Assembly (NCBI GenBank): GCA_039720395.1
Contig: CM077824.1
Location: 21,450,760 to 21,514,759 of the forward strand
Origin: Liquidambar formosana
Lineage: Eukaryota; Streptophyta; Magnoliopsida; Saxifragales; Altingiaceae
DNA: 64,000 nt
Reading direction: 5' to 3'
Under the pieces are notes generated by a model. That model ran no database searches. It worked only from the letters and a program-made list of their open reading frames with translations, and was not told where the DNA came from. Below, in pieces: positions 43,697-56,200 of the stretch. The position numbers were made by a program, and so were the translations under genes. The stretch's first letter is position 1. The number at the start of each line of letters is the position of its first letter.

Positions 43697-46667
43697 TGTC
43701 ACACCCCATTTTTGTCACCTTAGCTAGGACATATCATTTCATGTAGGATTTTGAGTCCTTTTTGAGTCTAGTCTTTTGCATTGAGTTTCTATAGCATTGA
43801 ATATCATGTGTATGAATTTTGAAGTGATTTGGAGTTCATCTCGATAGTCAATAAGAACTTTTGCGACTTCAAGGGCATAATCGTCTTTTAAGCCGTATAT
43901 TTTCCATTTGACCTTGGAATGAATCCCGAGTCATCCCATCAAGTTCATATGGTTATATAGAGTCCATATATAGGTTCAATTTCATGAATTAATGGTTTAA
44001 GATCAATTCGGCTCGTAATGGTTCGGGTTGGCTAAAAGACCCTTTTCTTGGTTTGCTCAAATTGACTCATAAGACCCAACCAATTTTCTCTCAATTAATT
44101 TCAATTGGGCTTTATTTATGTCCTAAACATGTTTAGAAAGATCAATTTTCGATTGGGAAAGCATTCGGTTCGACCTTGTGTACAAACTCAGCTTAGCGAC
44201 GGTGAAGCACCATGGTTAACCACCTTTGTAAAACCCAACCATGCACCCATGGTTGAGGATTTTTGTCCCAAAATACTTAAAAATGTGTTCCCCTTCGAAA
44301 CACGGTCGTTTTGGCTTTTATTTCGTCAAAATCGGACTTAATTTGAGCATTTTATGACTTCTACAGCAAATAGGAGTCAAAACAGGAGAAAAAATAGAGG
44401 ACCCTCGGGTAACCGTCCAGGCCTAGTTGGTCACCCGAGGAGTCCTTCTTTAAGTCAAACTCTGACTCTTCTATCCCTCTTTTGACGGTTTCCTCCGCCA
44501 AAACAACTTATCTGAGCTTAGGAGTGTGTAGGTTTGAGTTGTTTGAGCACCAAGAGAGTCTCTAATAGCCCTAGGATCATTATTTAGTGAATTAATCCTA
44601 GCCATTGGTTTAGGGGGTCAGTTCTCTATATAAAGGACATGATATTCAGCACATAGGGGAGGTTAATTGCACTTTACACTTAGAGAGAGAGGGAGCTACG
44701 AGTTTGGAGAGCTAGAAGGACTTCAAGAGGAGGCTCTTCAACCCCAAGCAAGCAAGGAAACAAGAGGTTTGAAGACAAGGAAGAGTCTACAAGAGGTAAG
44801 CCTATCCCTTTAGTGCTAAACATGAATTCTCTGCTTCTCTTGCTTCTCTTTCTTCTTCTTCTTCTATGGTAGTTCTAGTGCATGATATAGCTCCACATGT
44901 TAGGTTAGTTCCATGTTTTTAGGATAGTATATGAATGATTTTAGGATAGTTTATGGCTTTATATGCTTGATAATCCCTGGTTTACCAAGGATTTGATAGC
45001 CTGATTCGCTCTATCTTCTTAAATCATGCATAGTTCACATGTTTAGGTTGCTGTGATAGTTATCATGTGTTGATGTTCCTGTTAGTTAATATATGCTATA
45101 TGAGTGATATTCATGATAATTTGAGCATATCTTAGAGTCGTTTCATAGGTTTTAATGCATAGTTGTGAGATTAGGGTTTCGATAACCCTGAATTCGCATA
45201 GGTCTTATACAGCATGCTTAGCTTAGCTTTTTAAGTTGTTGCTCATCATAGTCATTCTATATATGCTGCATATAGTTGAATCATGCTAGGTTTGCATTCA
45301 TATAGTATATTTTACAGGGTTTTTGGAGATATTATCCTTTTCTAAGGATAATTATCCTTTTCGTTGAGTAAGGTTTTGCATGAGAGCCTTCTGTGATGTG
45401 TTTAAGCATGAAATCACTTCTATTGTGTTCTAGAGTATATATTTTACGTAGGATATGCTGATTGCACCTCCCCATAACGACTTTCTTACGTGAAATTATC
45501 TTAGGATAGTTTCGCTTAAGAAAGCTCGCCGTAGGGAGGCCTATTTTCATATTTTACATGAAATATCATCTTTTTGGTTAGAATGAGCTTTGTTATCATG
45601 TTTATTGATGTTATTGGAGTCTCCCATGCTTGTTAGTGTGTCTTTCATAGGTTTTTATGCATGTTAGTCGAGTCATTGCATGTAGGATTGAGTTAGAGTC
45701 CTTAGTTATTCATTATTCTTGTTATGTGCATGATAGATGGATGATTTTAGGCCTTGTTAAGGTTCTGTCCAGATTTGCATATTGCTTTCTTTGCATGATT
45801 TGGTGCACTTGTAAGGGTGCAAACAGGTACAATGCTTGTCCTATTGCAAATAGGGCTGCTATGGTCTGAAATGGCTAATGTTTGGAGCTTGTGCACTCAG
45901 GTAAGTAGGGTTTGAAGGTGCCCCAATTCACCTTTCTTTTTCTTTCTTTTCTCTTCTCCCTCCTAGGGTTACTTCTTAATACAAGCTTATGGTAATCATC
46001 AAAGGTTTCCTTCAATAATAAATTCTGGTTTTCATCAAGGTTTTCCTCTTATGGAAGTTTTTTGTTTTGGATTAAACCAATATATTTTCAAATAAGGAAA
46101 CCTAGGGTTTTTACCATAGGTTTGTATTAGGTTGTAACCCTATTCTTTTCGAACTACGTGGACTTTGATCCATGTATTTCGCTGCATGGTACGTAGGCGC
46201 TCTTCGTGAGGCTCAAGTCCGTTCTAAGATCCAAGTATCCTAGGCTTTTTTCTTTTCTTTTCTTTTTTCTGTTTTGTTTTATTTGAGTGATTGTGCATGA
46301 GATGATTGGATGAAATATATGATATGCATGCTGCCTTGTGATGATATATGATGATATTTGAGTGGAAAAGATATTAAGTTAGCCCAATTAAATTAAGAGA
46401 CCAACTCGGGCGATGTGGGTGCCTATGGGCTTTTGCCCAGAACCTTCCCACGTCGTAACTTAGCCCCCGAATCCAATTTTCTGGTTTCAAAGACTTTGCA
46501 TTTCCTTTAATGGAGTCATGTGGTTTTGAAAATAAAACATTTTTGTGGTTTTCCTCTTTTCCCTAAAAAATGAGGTGGCGACTCCCTTTTTGTTTGTTGT
46601 CTTTAAACTCCTTATATGATTTTTGCCAAACCCTTGTGGGCTCCGCGCGCTTTTCCGTGGGTTCACA
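43697..46667 (+). repeat. Tat element 3' LTR
   Basis: 2971 bases, TGTCACACC to GGTTCACA, with the TATA box at 44627-44634, the hairpin at 44403-44440 and the PBS-like decamer at 46576-46585. It is followed by ATACC, matching the left flank. Confidence 0.9.
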
Positions 46668-47927
46668 ATACCTAAAGAACATGAACTTCAATTTAAAGAT
46701 ACTTTTGATGAATTAGTAGATGAAATTACTAAAAGATTAGCCCAATTACCTCTTAACTCCACCACTAAAAATATCACTCCATTGGTACATTTTAAAGCTA
46801 CTCCACAAGATGAATCATTAGAATTACACTCTAAAACATTTTCTCATCCACGACCAACCACGCGAAATTATTATTCTAGACCCACACCTGTTGATGTCCA
46901 ATTTGAAGAACGCCCACAATATGTCCAAGGAGAATACAGTGGATCTTCTATATACGAATGGAACATTGATGGTATGTCCGAATATCAAATTTTAGGATTA
47001 ATGAATGAAATTCTTATGATAGTTACTGCCTATAAACATCGAAAAAATGCCCCGGATAGCCAAGCTTTTCATTTAATTATCATTGGTTTTACTGGCCAAC
47101 TTAAAAGCTGGTGGGATCATTTTTTACATGACCAAGACCGTTATAACATTGAACATGCAACAAAAGTTGATGATAATAACAATCCCATTCTAGATGCAAG
47201 AGGACAACCTATTTCAGATAATATTAATACTCTTATATAAACTATTATTAAACATTTTCTTGGAGACTCCTTAACCATCACCAAACGTGCTAGTGAAGTA
47301 CTCTCACATTTAAAATGTCCAACATTAGATGATTTTTGCTGGTGTAAAGATGTTTTCTTAAGTAAAGTATTATTAAGAGAAGATTGTCAAAATGATTATT
47401 GGAAAGAAAGATTTATTACCGGATTACCTAAATTATTCAGTGAAAAGGTTAGACAAAAACTAAGAGAACTACAAGGTGGCGTAATTAATTATCATGTTTT
47501 ATCTTATGGTGATATTATTTCCTTAATTCAAACAGAAGGATTAGCTCTATGTTCAGATCTCCGACTAAAGGCACAAATGAAGAAACAACAAAGGTTAGGA
47601 AGAAAAGAACTAAGACAATTTTGTGAACAATTTGGATATCTTAAAATGCAAGCACCATCTTCAAAATTTAGAAAAACTCAAAAGAAATCTAATAAAAGAC
47701 CTAAACCTACCTATCCTTCTAAATATCGATATAAAAGTAGGAAATATAGTTGGCTAAAATACCCAATAAGATCCCAAACCAAAAAATCATACACCTCCAA
47801 CAAACACAAGGCTAATAAGGTAACTAATTCTCAAAGTTCCTTCAGAAAAACTCCTAAATGCTGGAAATGTGGAAAAATAAGACATTATAAAAACAATTGC
47901 AAACTAAAAGATAATATTGACTCTTAG
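46668..47927 (+). pseudogene. Pararetroviral coat protein, copy 2, distal part
   Basis: The viral polyprotein resumes after the Tat element. An open stretch to a stop at 47238-47240 holds the conserved coat-protein core (YEWNIDGMS ... WWDHF). A second open stretch (47577-47927) is basic and contains the zinc knuckle at 47859-47900, with CX2CX4HX4C residues kept. Stops and at least one frame change separate the pieces. Confidence 0.78.
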
Positions 47928-47953
47928 AAATTCCTGATGAGCTTAAATTACAA

Positions 47954-49087
47954 TTGTATAATTTATTAAGAGAACATTCTGATACAGAATCTGATATGCA
48001 ATCTACTCAAGACATTAATGAAATTGAACAAGATGATATTCCAGAAACATCTTTATCCTCTTTTGATTCTGAATCTGAACTAGAAGATGCATCTCCCATA
48101 AAAAATTATACATCCTCAACTTGCTGCAATAAACCTCAAGAAAAATCTTTAATGCCCATAACAAAAGAAGAAAAACAATTATTAGACTTTGCTGATACAA
48201 TCACGGATCCAGACCTTAAAAGAACATATTTACATAATCTTTCTAATACTATTAGCCAATCCATGAAAATCAATAATGATATACCTTCTAATTATAATTT
48301 AAAATCCATTTTAAATAGATTTGACAAAACTAAAACCAAACCTGCAACTATTCAAGATTTACAACATGAAATAAATCAAGGAAAAATGGAAATTAAACAT
48401 TTAAAAGAACAAGTAAATTCTTTAGAACAACTCATAACACAAGTAGAAGATTTACAAAGAAAACAAAATTATTTGGCACAACAATTGCTTTCTTCAACAT
48501 CCTTTCCAGAAAATATTCCTGAAGAAGATACTAAATTTGAACAAATTCAAGATTTAGATGCTGTGCAAATCGCAACGCTAATTGATTTTCAAAAGTGGCA
48601 TATAAACATTAATCTTATTATTAATGAAACATTAACAATAAATATATTCGCCATAGTTGATACAGGAGCAGACATGAATTGTATAGCACAAAGACTAGTC
48701 CCAACAAAATATTGTAAAAAGACAACAGAAGAGCCATCGACTACTGCAGATGGCACCAAAATGTACATTGACTACAAACTTGAAAAGGTACAAGTATGTA
48801 ATCAAGGAATTTGTGTTGAAACTCCATTTATTCTTTTAAAAGACTTAACAAAACCAGTTATTTTGGGAACTCCTTTCTTAAGACTTATTACTCCATTTAG
48901 TGTACAAAATGATGGTATTCACACAACTTTAGGAGGACAAGAGATAACTTATAAATTTCTCAAACCACCACAACAAAGAGAACTTCATACTTTTGACTTA
49001 TTAAAAGCTAAGTTAATTACCACATTAAATCTTATATCCAAAAGGAACAACATCACAAATATTTACATTATGAAATACAATCCTTAA
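47954..49087 (+). pseudogene. Pararetroviral aspartic protease region, copy 2
   Basis: A 377-codon open stretch: an acidic linker, a Gln/Lys-rich helical segment with coiled-coil character (around 48370-48480), then the retropepsin-like domain with catalytic DTGA at 48659-48670 and VILGTPFLR at 48863-48889. The active-site Asp is kept, unlike in copy 1. The piece is cut off from its neighbours by stops, so no functional polyprotein is possible. Confidence 0.78.
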
Positions 49088-49119
49088 AAATAGAACAAGC
49101 TTTACAAACTCCAGACCTA

Positions 49120-50420
49120 AAAAAAAAAAATTGAATAATTTCATTCCCTATTAAAAAATACTATTTGCTCTGATTTGCCCAATGCTTTTTGGAATAGAAA
49201 AAAACATACAGTTAGTTTACCTTATGAACCAGATTTTAAAGAATCCCAAATTCCCACAAAGGCTAGACCAATTCAAATGAATCAACAACTTTTAGAATAT
49301 TGTAAAAAAGAAATTCAAAGGTTATTAAAGAAGAACTTAATTAGAAAAAGTAAATCTCCATGGAGTTGCTCAGCTTTCTATGTGAACAAATCTGTAGAAA
49401 TAGAAAGAGGTGCTCCTATGTTAGTTATTAATTATAAACCATTAAATAAAGTTTTATAATGAATAAGGTATCCCATTCCTAATAAACAAGACTTATTAAA
49501 TAGATTATATAATGCAAAAATCTTCTTCAAATTTGATATGAAATCTGGCTTTTGGCTGATCCAACTTAATGAAGAAGACAGATATAAAACAGCCTTTAAT
49601 GTTCCATTTGGTCAGTATGAATAGAATGTTATGCCATTTGGATTAAAAAATGATCCATCAAAATTTCAAAATATTATGAATGACATATTTAATCCATATT
49701 CCTGCATGGTCTATAGTTTATATAGATGATGTTCTGATACATTCTGAAAATATTGAACAACATTGGAAACATTTATATAGATTTTTAAATATTATTAAAA
49801 AGAATGGTTTAGTTCTTTCAGAATCTAAGATTAAATTATTTTAAACAAAAATTAGATTTTTAGGACATAATATTCATAATGGAACAATAATCCCAATAGA
49901 ACTAAGTCTTGAATTTTCTATCAAATTTCCAGATGAAATTAAGGACAAACAACAATTATAAAGATTTTCGGGAAGCCTAAATTATATTGGCAATTTTTAC
50001 CAAGATTTACATAGGCTTTGTAAACCATTGTATGACAGACTTAAGAAAAATCCTCCAGCATGGTCTCAACACCATACTGACGTTATAAAATTGGTTAAAT
50101 CAAGAATAACTCATTTACCATTATTACACATTACTAATCCTCAAGCATTTAAGATTGTAGAGACAGATGCTTCAGATATAGGATATGGTAGTATTCTTAA
50201 GCAAACACTAGATAAAGAACAATTAGTATGTTTTACATCAGGTATTTGGAATTCCTCTCAAAAGAATTATAGTACTATCAAAAAAGAAATTTCAAGTATT
50301 GTTTTATGTGTTTCCAAATTTCAATCTGATCTTTTAAATCAACCATTTCTTATTCGTGTTGATTGTAAAAGTGCCAAAACCGTTTTAGAAAAAAATGTTA
50401 AAAACATTGCTTTAAAATAG
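49120..50420 (+). pseudogene. Pararetroviral RT and RNase H, copy 2
   Basis: RT begins about 49175 (ARPIQMNQQLLEYCKKEI) with a stop at 49457-49459. The catalytic YIDD is at 49719-49730 after a frame change. RNase H (50028-50420) shows the ETDASDIGYG motif with a catalytic Asp. Several stops (for example near 49622 and 49843) interrupt. This enzyme pair copies pararetroviral RNA into DNA. The copy is inactive. Confidence 0.78.
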
Positions 50421-50535
50421 ATTTTTGCCAGATGGCAAGCCATTTTAAGCATTTTTTATTTCAAAATTGAGTTCATAAAAGGAGAGAACAATAGCCTCCC
50501 TAATTTCCTCTCACGGGAATTCTTGCATGGCTCTC

Positions 50536-51821
50536 ATGGGTGACAAGCCCAAACCAACCAGCAAAGCAGACTATGCAATGCTAAAGAAGGAATCTCCTTT
50601 TTCCAAAACATCTAGCTTTTAAGTACAATATGCACAACAACATGGCGTTCTGCCAATAGGCATTTGGCCTCCATTATCCCCTTCAGGGAAACAACCTTAT
50701 TCTATCCCAACACCCAATCCATTTGCACCATTTGATTTTCTTGAACTCCTTAGTTTTCCCTTCCACCCTTAAAACCCCAAACTTATGCCAAAATAGCAGC
50801 CAGTCCTTCCCATTCTTCTTCTCAAACAGTTTCCAATCCAGCACAATTTGATGAACCAGGGAATGTCAACCCTTCTTCATACATCTACGACAAAACCCTG
50901 TTGCCTATTATTGCAATTGAACCAGAATTTAAATAAGCCATTGCTTTACAAATCTCCCAACAAATCTTTCTCCCAGAAAGACATTGGCTTTCTCCTCTCG
51001 GAGATAAGTCCCAAATTATTATGAGTTTATCCTTGTTGATACCAATTCTGTTGTTATTACTCATGTTCCAAATAAAGAAACTGCAAACCATTCCAAGTGT
51101 AGGATCCTTAAGGTCCTCTCCTATTCTGAATGGAACCAAGCTCTCCATACTCCAAAAAGATTCTCTCAAGAACATTATGCCCAAGTTTATACTTATTTTG
51201 ATTACATTGATGCCTTTTTCTTTTTAAAATCCCAATAGGAACCATTCTTGGTTCTTCCATTTTTGTCAGAACACCATACCAAAATACCTAGCCTAATTTA
51301 ATTAATGGTTTTCCTGGTATGGTCCAAATAATAAAATGCTTCCTCCTCCTGTCCTTGAAGGATTTGAACATTTCTTCAACCATTACTTATTTTCAGGACA
51401 AGAGCATAGTCCTCCATTACTCATTTTCCTTACTCTTTTCCAACTCCCATGGATTTCTAAATGGGATTATGTTATTTCTCCCATTGGTAGTTATCATCAA
51501 ACTCCACATTTATGCTGAAAATTCTCCTTCAAATGGTGGGGTAAAGCTGTTGCCCAGAAAGCTTATACTCCCAACATTATGTTATTTCTCTATAAAAATC
51601 CAATTGTCTGTAAGACCCTAGTTCAAATAGACTCAAGCAGTGAATTTTTAGTTGTCAAGTCCAAACAACAAGCAAAGATAGCATCTGCCAGATCTAAAGC
51701 AGAATACAAACAACATTTACGTGAAGCTCTGTCACAAGTTGATTCCGATGAAGCCACTTCTCATCCATTTTATCAAAATGAAGACGATTGCTGCGGCATG
51801 GAGTTCTTTTCTCAGATGTAA
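50536..51821 (+). pseudogene. Pararetroviral ORF2, unknown function, copy 2
   Basis: This opens with ATG 50536 about 115 bases after the RNase H stop, as in copy 1. The Pro/Ser-rich N-terminus is broken at 50621-50623 (TAA). The aromatic-rich C-terminal half reads in shifted frames to the stop at 51819-51821. Fewer bases separate it from copy 1 than expected for unrelated insertions; the two align throughout. Confidence 0.6.
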
Positions 51822-52171
51822 AACATCTGACATTCCAACTTATAATTTGCACATTACAAGTTTCAAGCCAGCCGACTTTCATGGCTCAAGCACCAACACT
51901 CAAATCCATTGGCTCAGCCTTTGGACTCCATTTTCCTCGTGCATCTACAGTCATCCAACAGCATCATTCTGTCAGAAAAGCTTTTTGCCCAAACAAACAA
52001 TAACAGTGTAGATTCTTGCACTTAACCAAAAAAAAAAAAAAAAAAAGGTAGTCTAAAGCCCAGCATGCCAACTTTATCTTTTGTCGGTGACATATCTCCT
52101 TTTCAGCTCATTTAGATCAGTTCAATTCATCTGTGACAGAAGACCAGAGATGAAGGTCACGGATTTGTTTG
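51822..52171 (+). other. Pararetroviral intergenic region, plus-strand part
   Basis: Non-coding sequence after ORF2, also present in copy 1 (7876-8090). It is followed by an A-run (52028-52046) and a stretch (52084-52171) that is repeated inverted at 52550-52638. Confidence 0.6.
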
Positions 52172-52259
52172 AAGAAGAACTTAATTAGAAAAAATAAATC
52201 TCCATGGAGTTGCTCAGCTTTCTATGTTAACAAATCTGCAGAAATAGAAAGAGGTGCTC
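52172..52259 (+). pseudogene. Short pararetroviral RT fragment
   Basis: 88 bases matching 49329-49416 of copy 2 (WSCSAFYVNKSAEIERGA frame) inserted between the two arms of the inverted intergenic region. It is a third RT trace at this locus. Confidence 0.75.
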
Positions 52260-52640
52260 TCCAAAATAGGTGAACCCAGGAAAATAACACAAGAAAGAAA
52301 TACTAACAATATTTTACAGAGCTAAAATACAAAACATGTATAATATACAAGCTTTATTATACAAACTTTAAAATACAAAAGTAGAAATACTTACAAAAGT
52401 AGGAAAGAAGAAGATAGAAGGCTTATAGAAGAAAGGGGGTTTTAGAGTAAAAGGCTCGGAGAAGGTTACAAGATAGAAGAGAGATTACAAAAGGATCTGC
52501 CTGAACAAACTAGTTTGATTCCTATATATAACCTAAGTTTTGGGCAGATTTCAAACAAATCCGTAACCTTCATCTCTTGTTTTCTTTTACAAATGAATTG
52601 AACTGATCTGAATGAGTTAGAAAGGAGATATGTGGCCGAA
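52260..52640 (-). promoter_or_regulatory. Inverted pararetroviral intergenic region with promoter and poly(A) signal
   Basis: On the minus strand a TATA box (TATATATAGG, 52521-52530) is followed about 165 bases later by AATAAA (52353-52358). This TATA-to-poly(A) spacing is as in caulimovirid pregenomic RNA, which has a short terminal redundancy. The region 52550-52638 is the inverted partner of 52084-52173. It points away from PAT1. Confidence 0.6.
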
Positions 52641-53202
52641 TTTGAATAAATGGAGTAAATGGGTTAAGCTAAGGAACATTACGCCCCAATGAAACACGGA
52701 GAAGCTCATTCTGTACACCCACTAGGCCCTGGCGGCCTCTGCGCAGCGCTTTCCCTGGCCAAAAAAAGACAAAAACAAACAAAGCACAATTTTTTTTTTA
52801 AAAAAAAAAAAAAAGAAAAAAACCAGCAAGTTACAGCAAATACAGAATTGGTTAAAATGCAGCCAATGATATTACGCCAAATTGTTCATTCTCTCTCCAC
52901 CGTCTTTCTCTCACTGCGCACATGTTTCGTCAAGTCTTCTTCTGTATTTAGCTGAGCCGAACATATTTATCCCCCTGCTCTCAGGGGGGTCTCGTCTCCT
53001 TCCCACCTACTTCCAATTCGGGCACCAAGCCCTCAATAATCACACCCCATACCCATTCCATCGAGACCCCTCTGTGCTTCCAAAAACCCTCCGTTCCAAG
53101 GAGTTTTCGTTCTCTTTTATATGTTTTTCTTCTTCTCCTGCTTCTCGCGTTTCGATTTCTAGGGTTTTTGGGTTCTGCTGTTTTAGGGTTTTTAGTTTAA
53201 GT
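52641..53202 (+). promoter_or_regulatory. PAT1 promoter and 5' leader
   Basis: A T/A run (52790-52815) lies in the distal part. CT-rich leader-like sequence extends from about 52890 to 53150. A weak TATA-like CATATTTAT is at 52960. Two AGGGTTTTT motifs just before the ATG resemble telo-boxes common in leaders of plant genes for RNA metabolism. Only about 560 bases separate the ATG from viral sequence. Confidence 0.55.
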
Positions 53203-56200
53203 ATGGAGAGATCTGATGGCAAAGATTTCAAGGACTTCACCGAGAGTTCCTCCTCAGGTCAGCTCACTTTTTCAGCTTTGATAAAAATTCTGTTCTCTTC
53301 TTGATTTGTTTCTTTGATCTGGTTTTATGTAATCTAAGAGCCTGTTTGGTTGCTGAGAAAATGTAGGAGACGTAGAGAAAATAATTTATTCTTTTAATTT
53401 TATGATTAGGGATACTCGAGAAAATGCAATCCCCCCATTTGACTGTTCCTAGTACAGTTATTTGGAGTTCTTTTTTTTTTTTTTTTTTTGTTTATTTGCT
53501 TCTCTTTCTAGCAAATTAAATGACGTTAAAACAAGAGAGTCAAATTTTGAATTCTCTTTCATTTTCTTTAATTTCCGCAGGCTACCAAACGGAATTTTTT
53601 AGATTATGTAAAACTATAGTCAACGTATCAAATTCGTTTGGTTGTTCTAACATCTAGATGGAATTGAGTAGGTTTTTAGTAATCTGAAATTCTGTTTGGT
53701 TGCTAAGAAATTGAAGGAAAAGAAAAGGGATTAAACTGTTTTATACATGGGCTTTGCCCTTTGTTTCTAATACAAATTACTTCATCAATATATATATGTA
53801 TGTAAAACAATTTTTGAAACCTTAGAACATTTTTGGGACCTTAGAAAATAAACCAAACTTTATAGGGCTATTTGGCTTGTGTTTAAATGATATTCTCTGT
53901 TCTAGATGAGAGTCCACGTGTTAAATTTAATTTCTTTAATTTTTCTTTGTTTCTCTGCAACCAAATGGGGAATGCATTATTGCAGAATTTTTTCCAAGAT
54001 ATGTGGTTTTATAGTTCTGGATCTTGTGCTTTAGCTAATAAAAATTTGTGAATGCTTTTGCTGATTGCTGATTTTGATATACGTGATATATGTGTGTCTT
54101 TGTGTGTGTGTGTGTGTATGAGGTTGGAGCGGGGAACCCTGTGCTTGTATTTATCGACAGTCTATCTTTCACATGCCAGCTTATGTAGCTTGGCTTATTG
54201 TTTTATCTCTATGTTGTCAACATTTGAAACATGGAAGAAGTCGCTCTGTGGACTTATGTATTTAGCATTGTTTCAAATGTTTTGCAGAAAATGCACTTTT
54301 TGATGCATCACAGTATGAATTTTTTGGTCAAGATTGTGTGGAGGAAGTGGAGTTGGGGGGATTAGATGATGACAAGGACGATATTCCTCTATTTGGATCT
54401 GCTGCTGATGATGAGTATCAGTTGTTTGAAAAAGATGAGGTAACACTTTTTTGCTTTAATTATATAATGAACAAAATGTTAGATTTGCTATGAATTCTAG
54501 AGTTCATTATGAATTATTTGCTGCCGTTTCTTTTTGGTTTTAGGGATTGTGGCACAATCATATTATGCTTTGGTAGTTCAGTCAACCGTACACTGATGTG
54601 TATTGTGGCTTCTTCTTCTTCTACCTCCTTTGTTTTCCTCTTTGGAGTTACCAGGTCTTTATTAGTAGTGTTAGCTTGATTTACCTAATTTATCTTATGA
54701 GTTGTAGACAATCATATATATATACTCAACCTTGTTGTAACATTACTAGTATAATTGATCTTATGAAACGTTAGGGTATCATAAAGTTTCTGGTGGTGTT
54801 GACAAATATGGAAGGAGGGAAAGAATAGGAAACCTTTTAAGGCCACCCCTTGTCCTCAAAGGTGGATTTTTTTTTTCTCTCTCTAGGAAAGGTGCAAATT
54901 TAGTAATTTGAATAAAAGTTACGGCACATGATGTCTCTTTAAAACCCTGTCTGGCTTTGGGATATCATTTGATGCGTTTCATTAGTTTGTTAGTCTATTA
55001 AGGCCTTACTTGTTGGATTAGTGTGGCTGTAAGTTTAACATAAAAATGTGAGAAGGCTTCTATATCAACTTTCATTTGATTTGTGTCTTGCAATCCATTT
55101 ACATTTTTCTCCAGATTTTTTGATAGTGAATTTTAGTTTCCTAGTTTCTAAGGTGTCCAGAAATTTTAACACCACCTCTGGTTGTTGGAACTTAACCACT
55201 TTTTTCCCTTATACCTAGCTTGTTCTACCCTACTCCATCCAGAGGGAGTAACATATTTTTTTGCCTTATACCTAGCTTGTTCTACCCACTCCATCCAGAG
55301 GGAGTAACATAAGTTTGAATTGATCACTATTTGATCAGAGAACGCTATATTTTAAGGTTTTTGAGGCCAGCAGATAATAAATTTTGATATTAGAGCTAAA
55401 TTTTCTTATGTGGACTGTGATGGCATAAATATAAACCCTAGTCTTGTGTTGCACTTCTTATTAGATGGAATAAAGGTGGAAAACAACGAGATTATATCGT
55501 ACGATTATCTCTTATGCTTAGATCTCATGGAGGTGAAGATTCTTTTCCATGATTATTGATTGAGGCCATTGCTTGAATTTTATTTTTTAAGAATTTGTTG
55601 CAAAGTTGGAACTGAAGATTGAGAAGCATTCGGAGTAGCTAGCAAGGAAGTGTAAGAGACTTCCATTCCAATAAATTGTTTTGTGTTGCTACTTTCTTGA
55701 ATAGTGTTGGGAAGTCCCACATCCCACATCGTTTAAATATAAAAAGTTGACATGACTTAATATATCTGTTTGGGCCCTCCACCTAATAGCTTAGGCTTTT
55801 AGGTTGGAAACTTAACATGGTATCAAAGCATGTCGTTCATGGACAGTTTCATTTGTGAGCCCGTTATTGTTGTTGTTGTTGTTGGGCGTATTTTGTTCAA
55901 GAGCTCGTTGTTGTTGTGCACATGACAGGCCCATTGTTGCCTTGTTAGGCCTGCACGTGAGGGGGAGTGTTGGGAAGTCCCGCATCCCACATCATTTAAA
56001 TATAAAAAGTTGACATGACTTAATATACTTGTTTGGGCCCTCTACCTAATAGCTTAGGCTTTTAGGTTGGAAACTAACAAATAGAAAATACTTTGGTTTG
56101 CCAATGTGATTTTTCTTCTATGCGTATGGAAATTGGTCATATCACTTGGGTGACCATGGCCTCTTCAATTTTAGAGTAAATCATCAGGGGTGGGCATTAA

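Larger units (their letters stand above)
16480..46667 (+). mobile_element. Complete Tat/Ogre-type Ty3/gypsy retrotransposon with a nested Sirevirus
   Basis: Two LTRs (16480-19440 and 43697-46667) begin TGTCACACC and end GGTTCACA. The whole is flanked by a perfect target duplication ATACC (16475-16479, 46668-46672). Removing the 9.7 kb Sirevirus leaves about 20.5 kb, typical of the Tat/Ogre group. Order: LTR, PBS, leader, gag, protease with G-patch, short intron, RT, RNase H, second archaeal-type RNase H, integrase, then two antisense genes, a repeat-rich 3' region and the second LTR. The dual RNase H and the intron are the marks of this lineage. About 35 LTR differences by eye. Confidence 0.9.

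Noticed and set aside
46623..47240. A 205-codon ORF crossing from the Tat LTR into the viral coat protein
   Set aside because: Its start is a TTG inside the LTR and the junction at 46667/46668 is the insertion border with its target duplication. It is a chance fusion, not a gene.
4163..52046. The two viral copies as long terminal repeats of one giant element
   Set aside because: They carry coding sequence of a caulimovirid, lack TG/CA ends and a PBS, and are offset by deletions and an inverted block.
52689..53304. Open frames in the PAT1 leader (52689-52955 and 52882-53304)
   Set aside because: They run over the T/A run and across the exon 1 donor in the wrong frame. The conserved MERSD start at 53203 explains the region.
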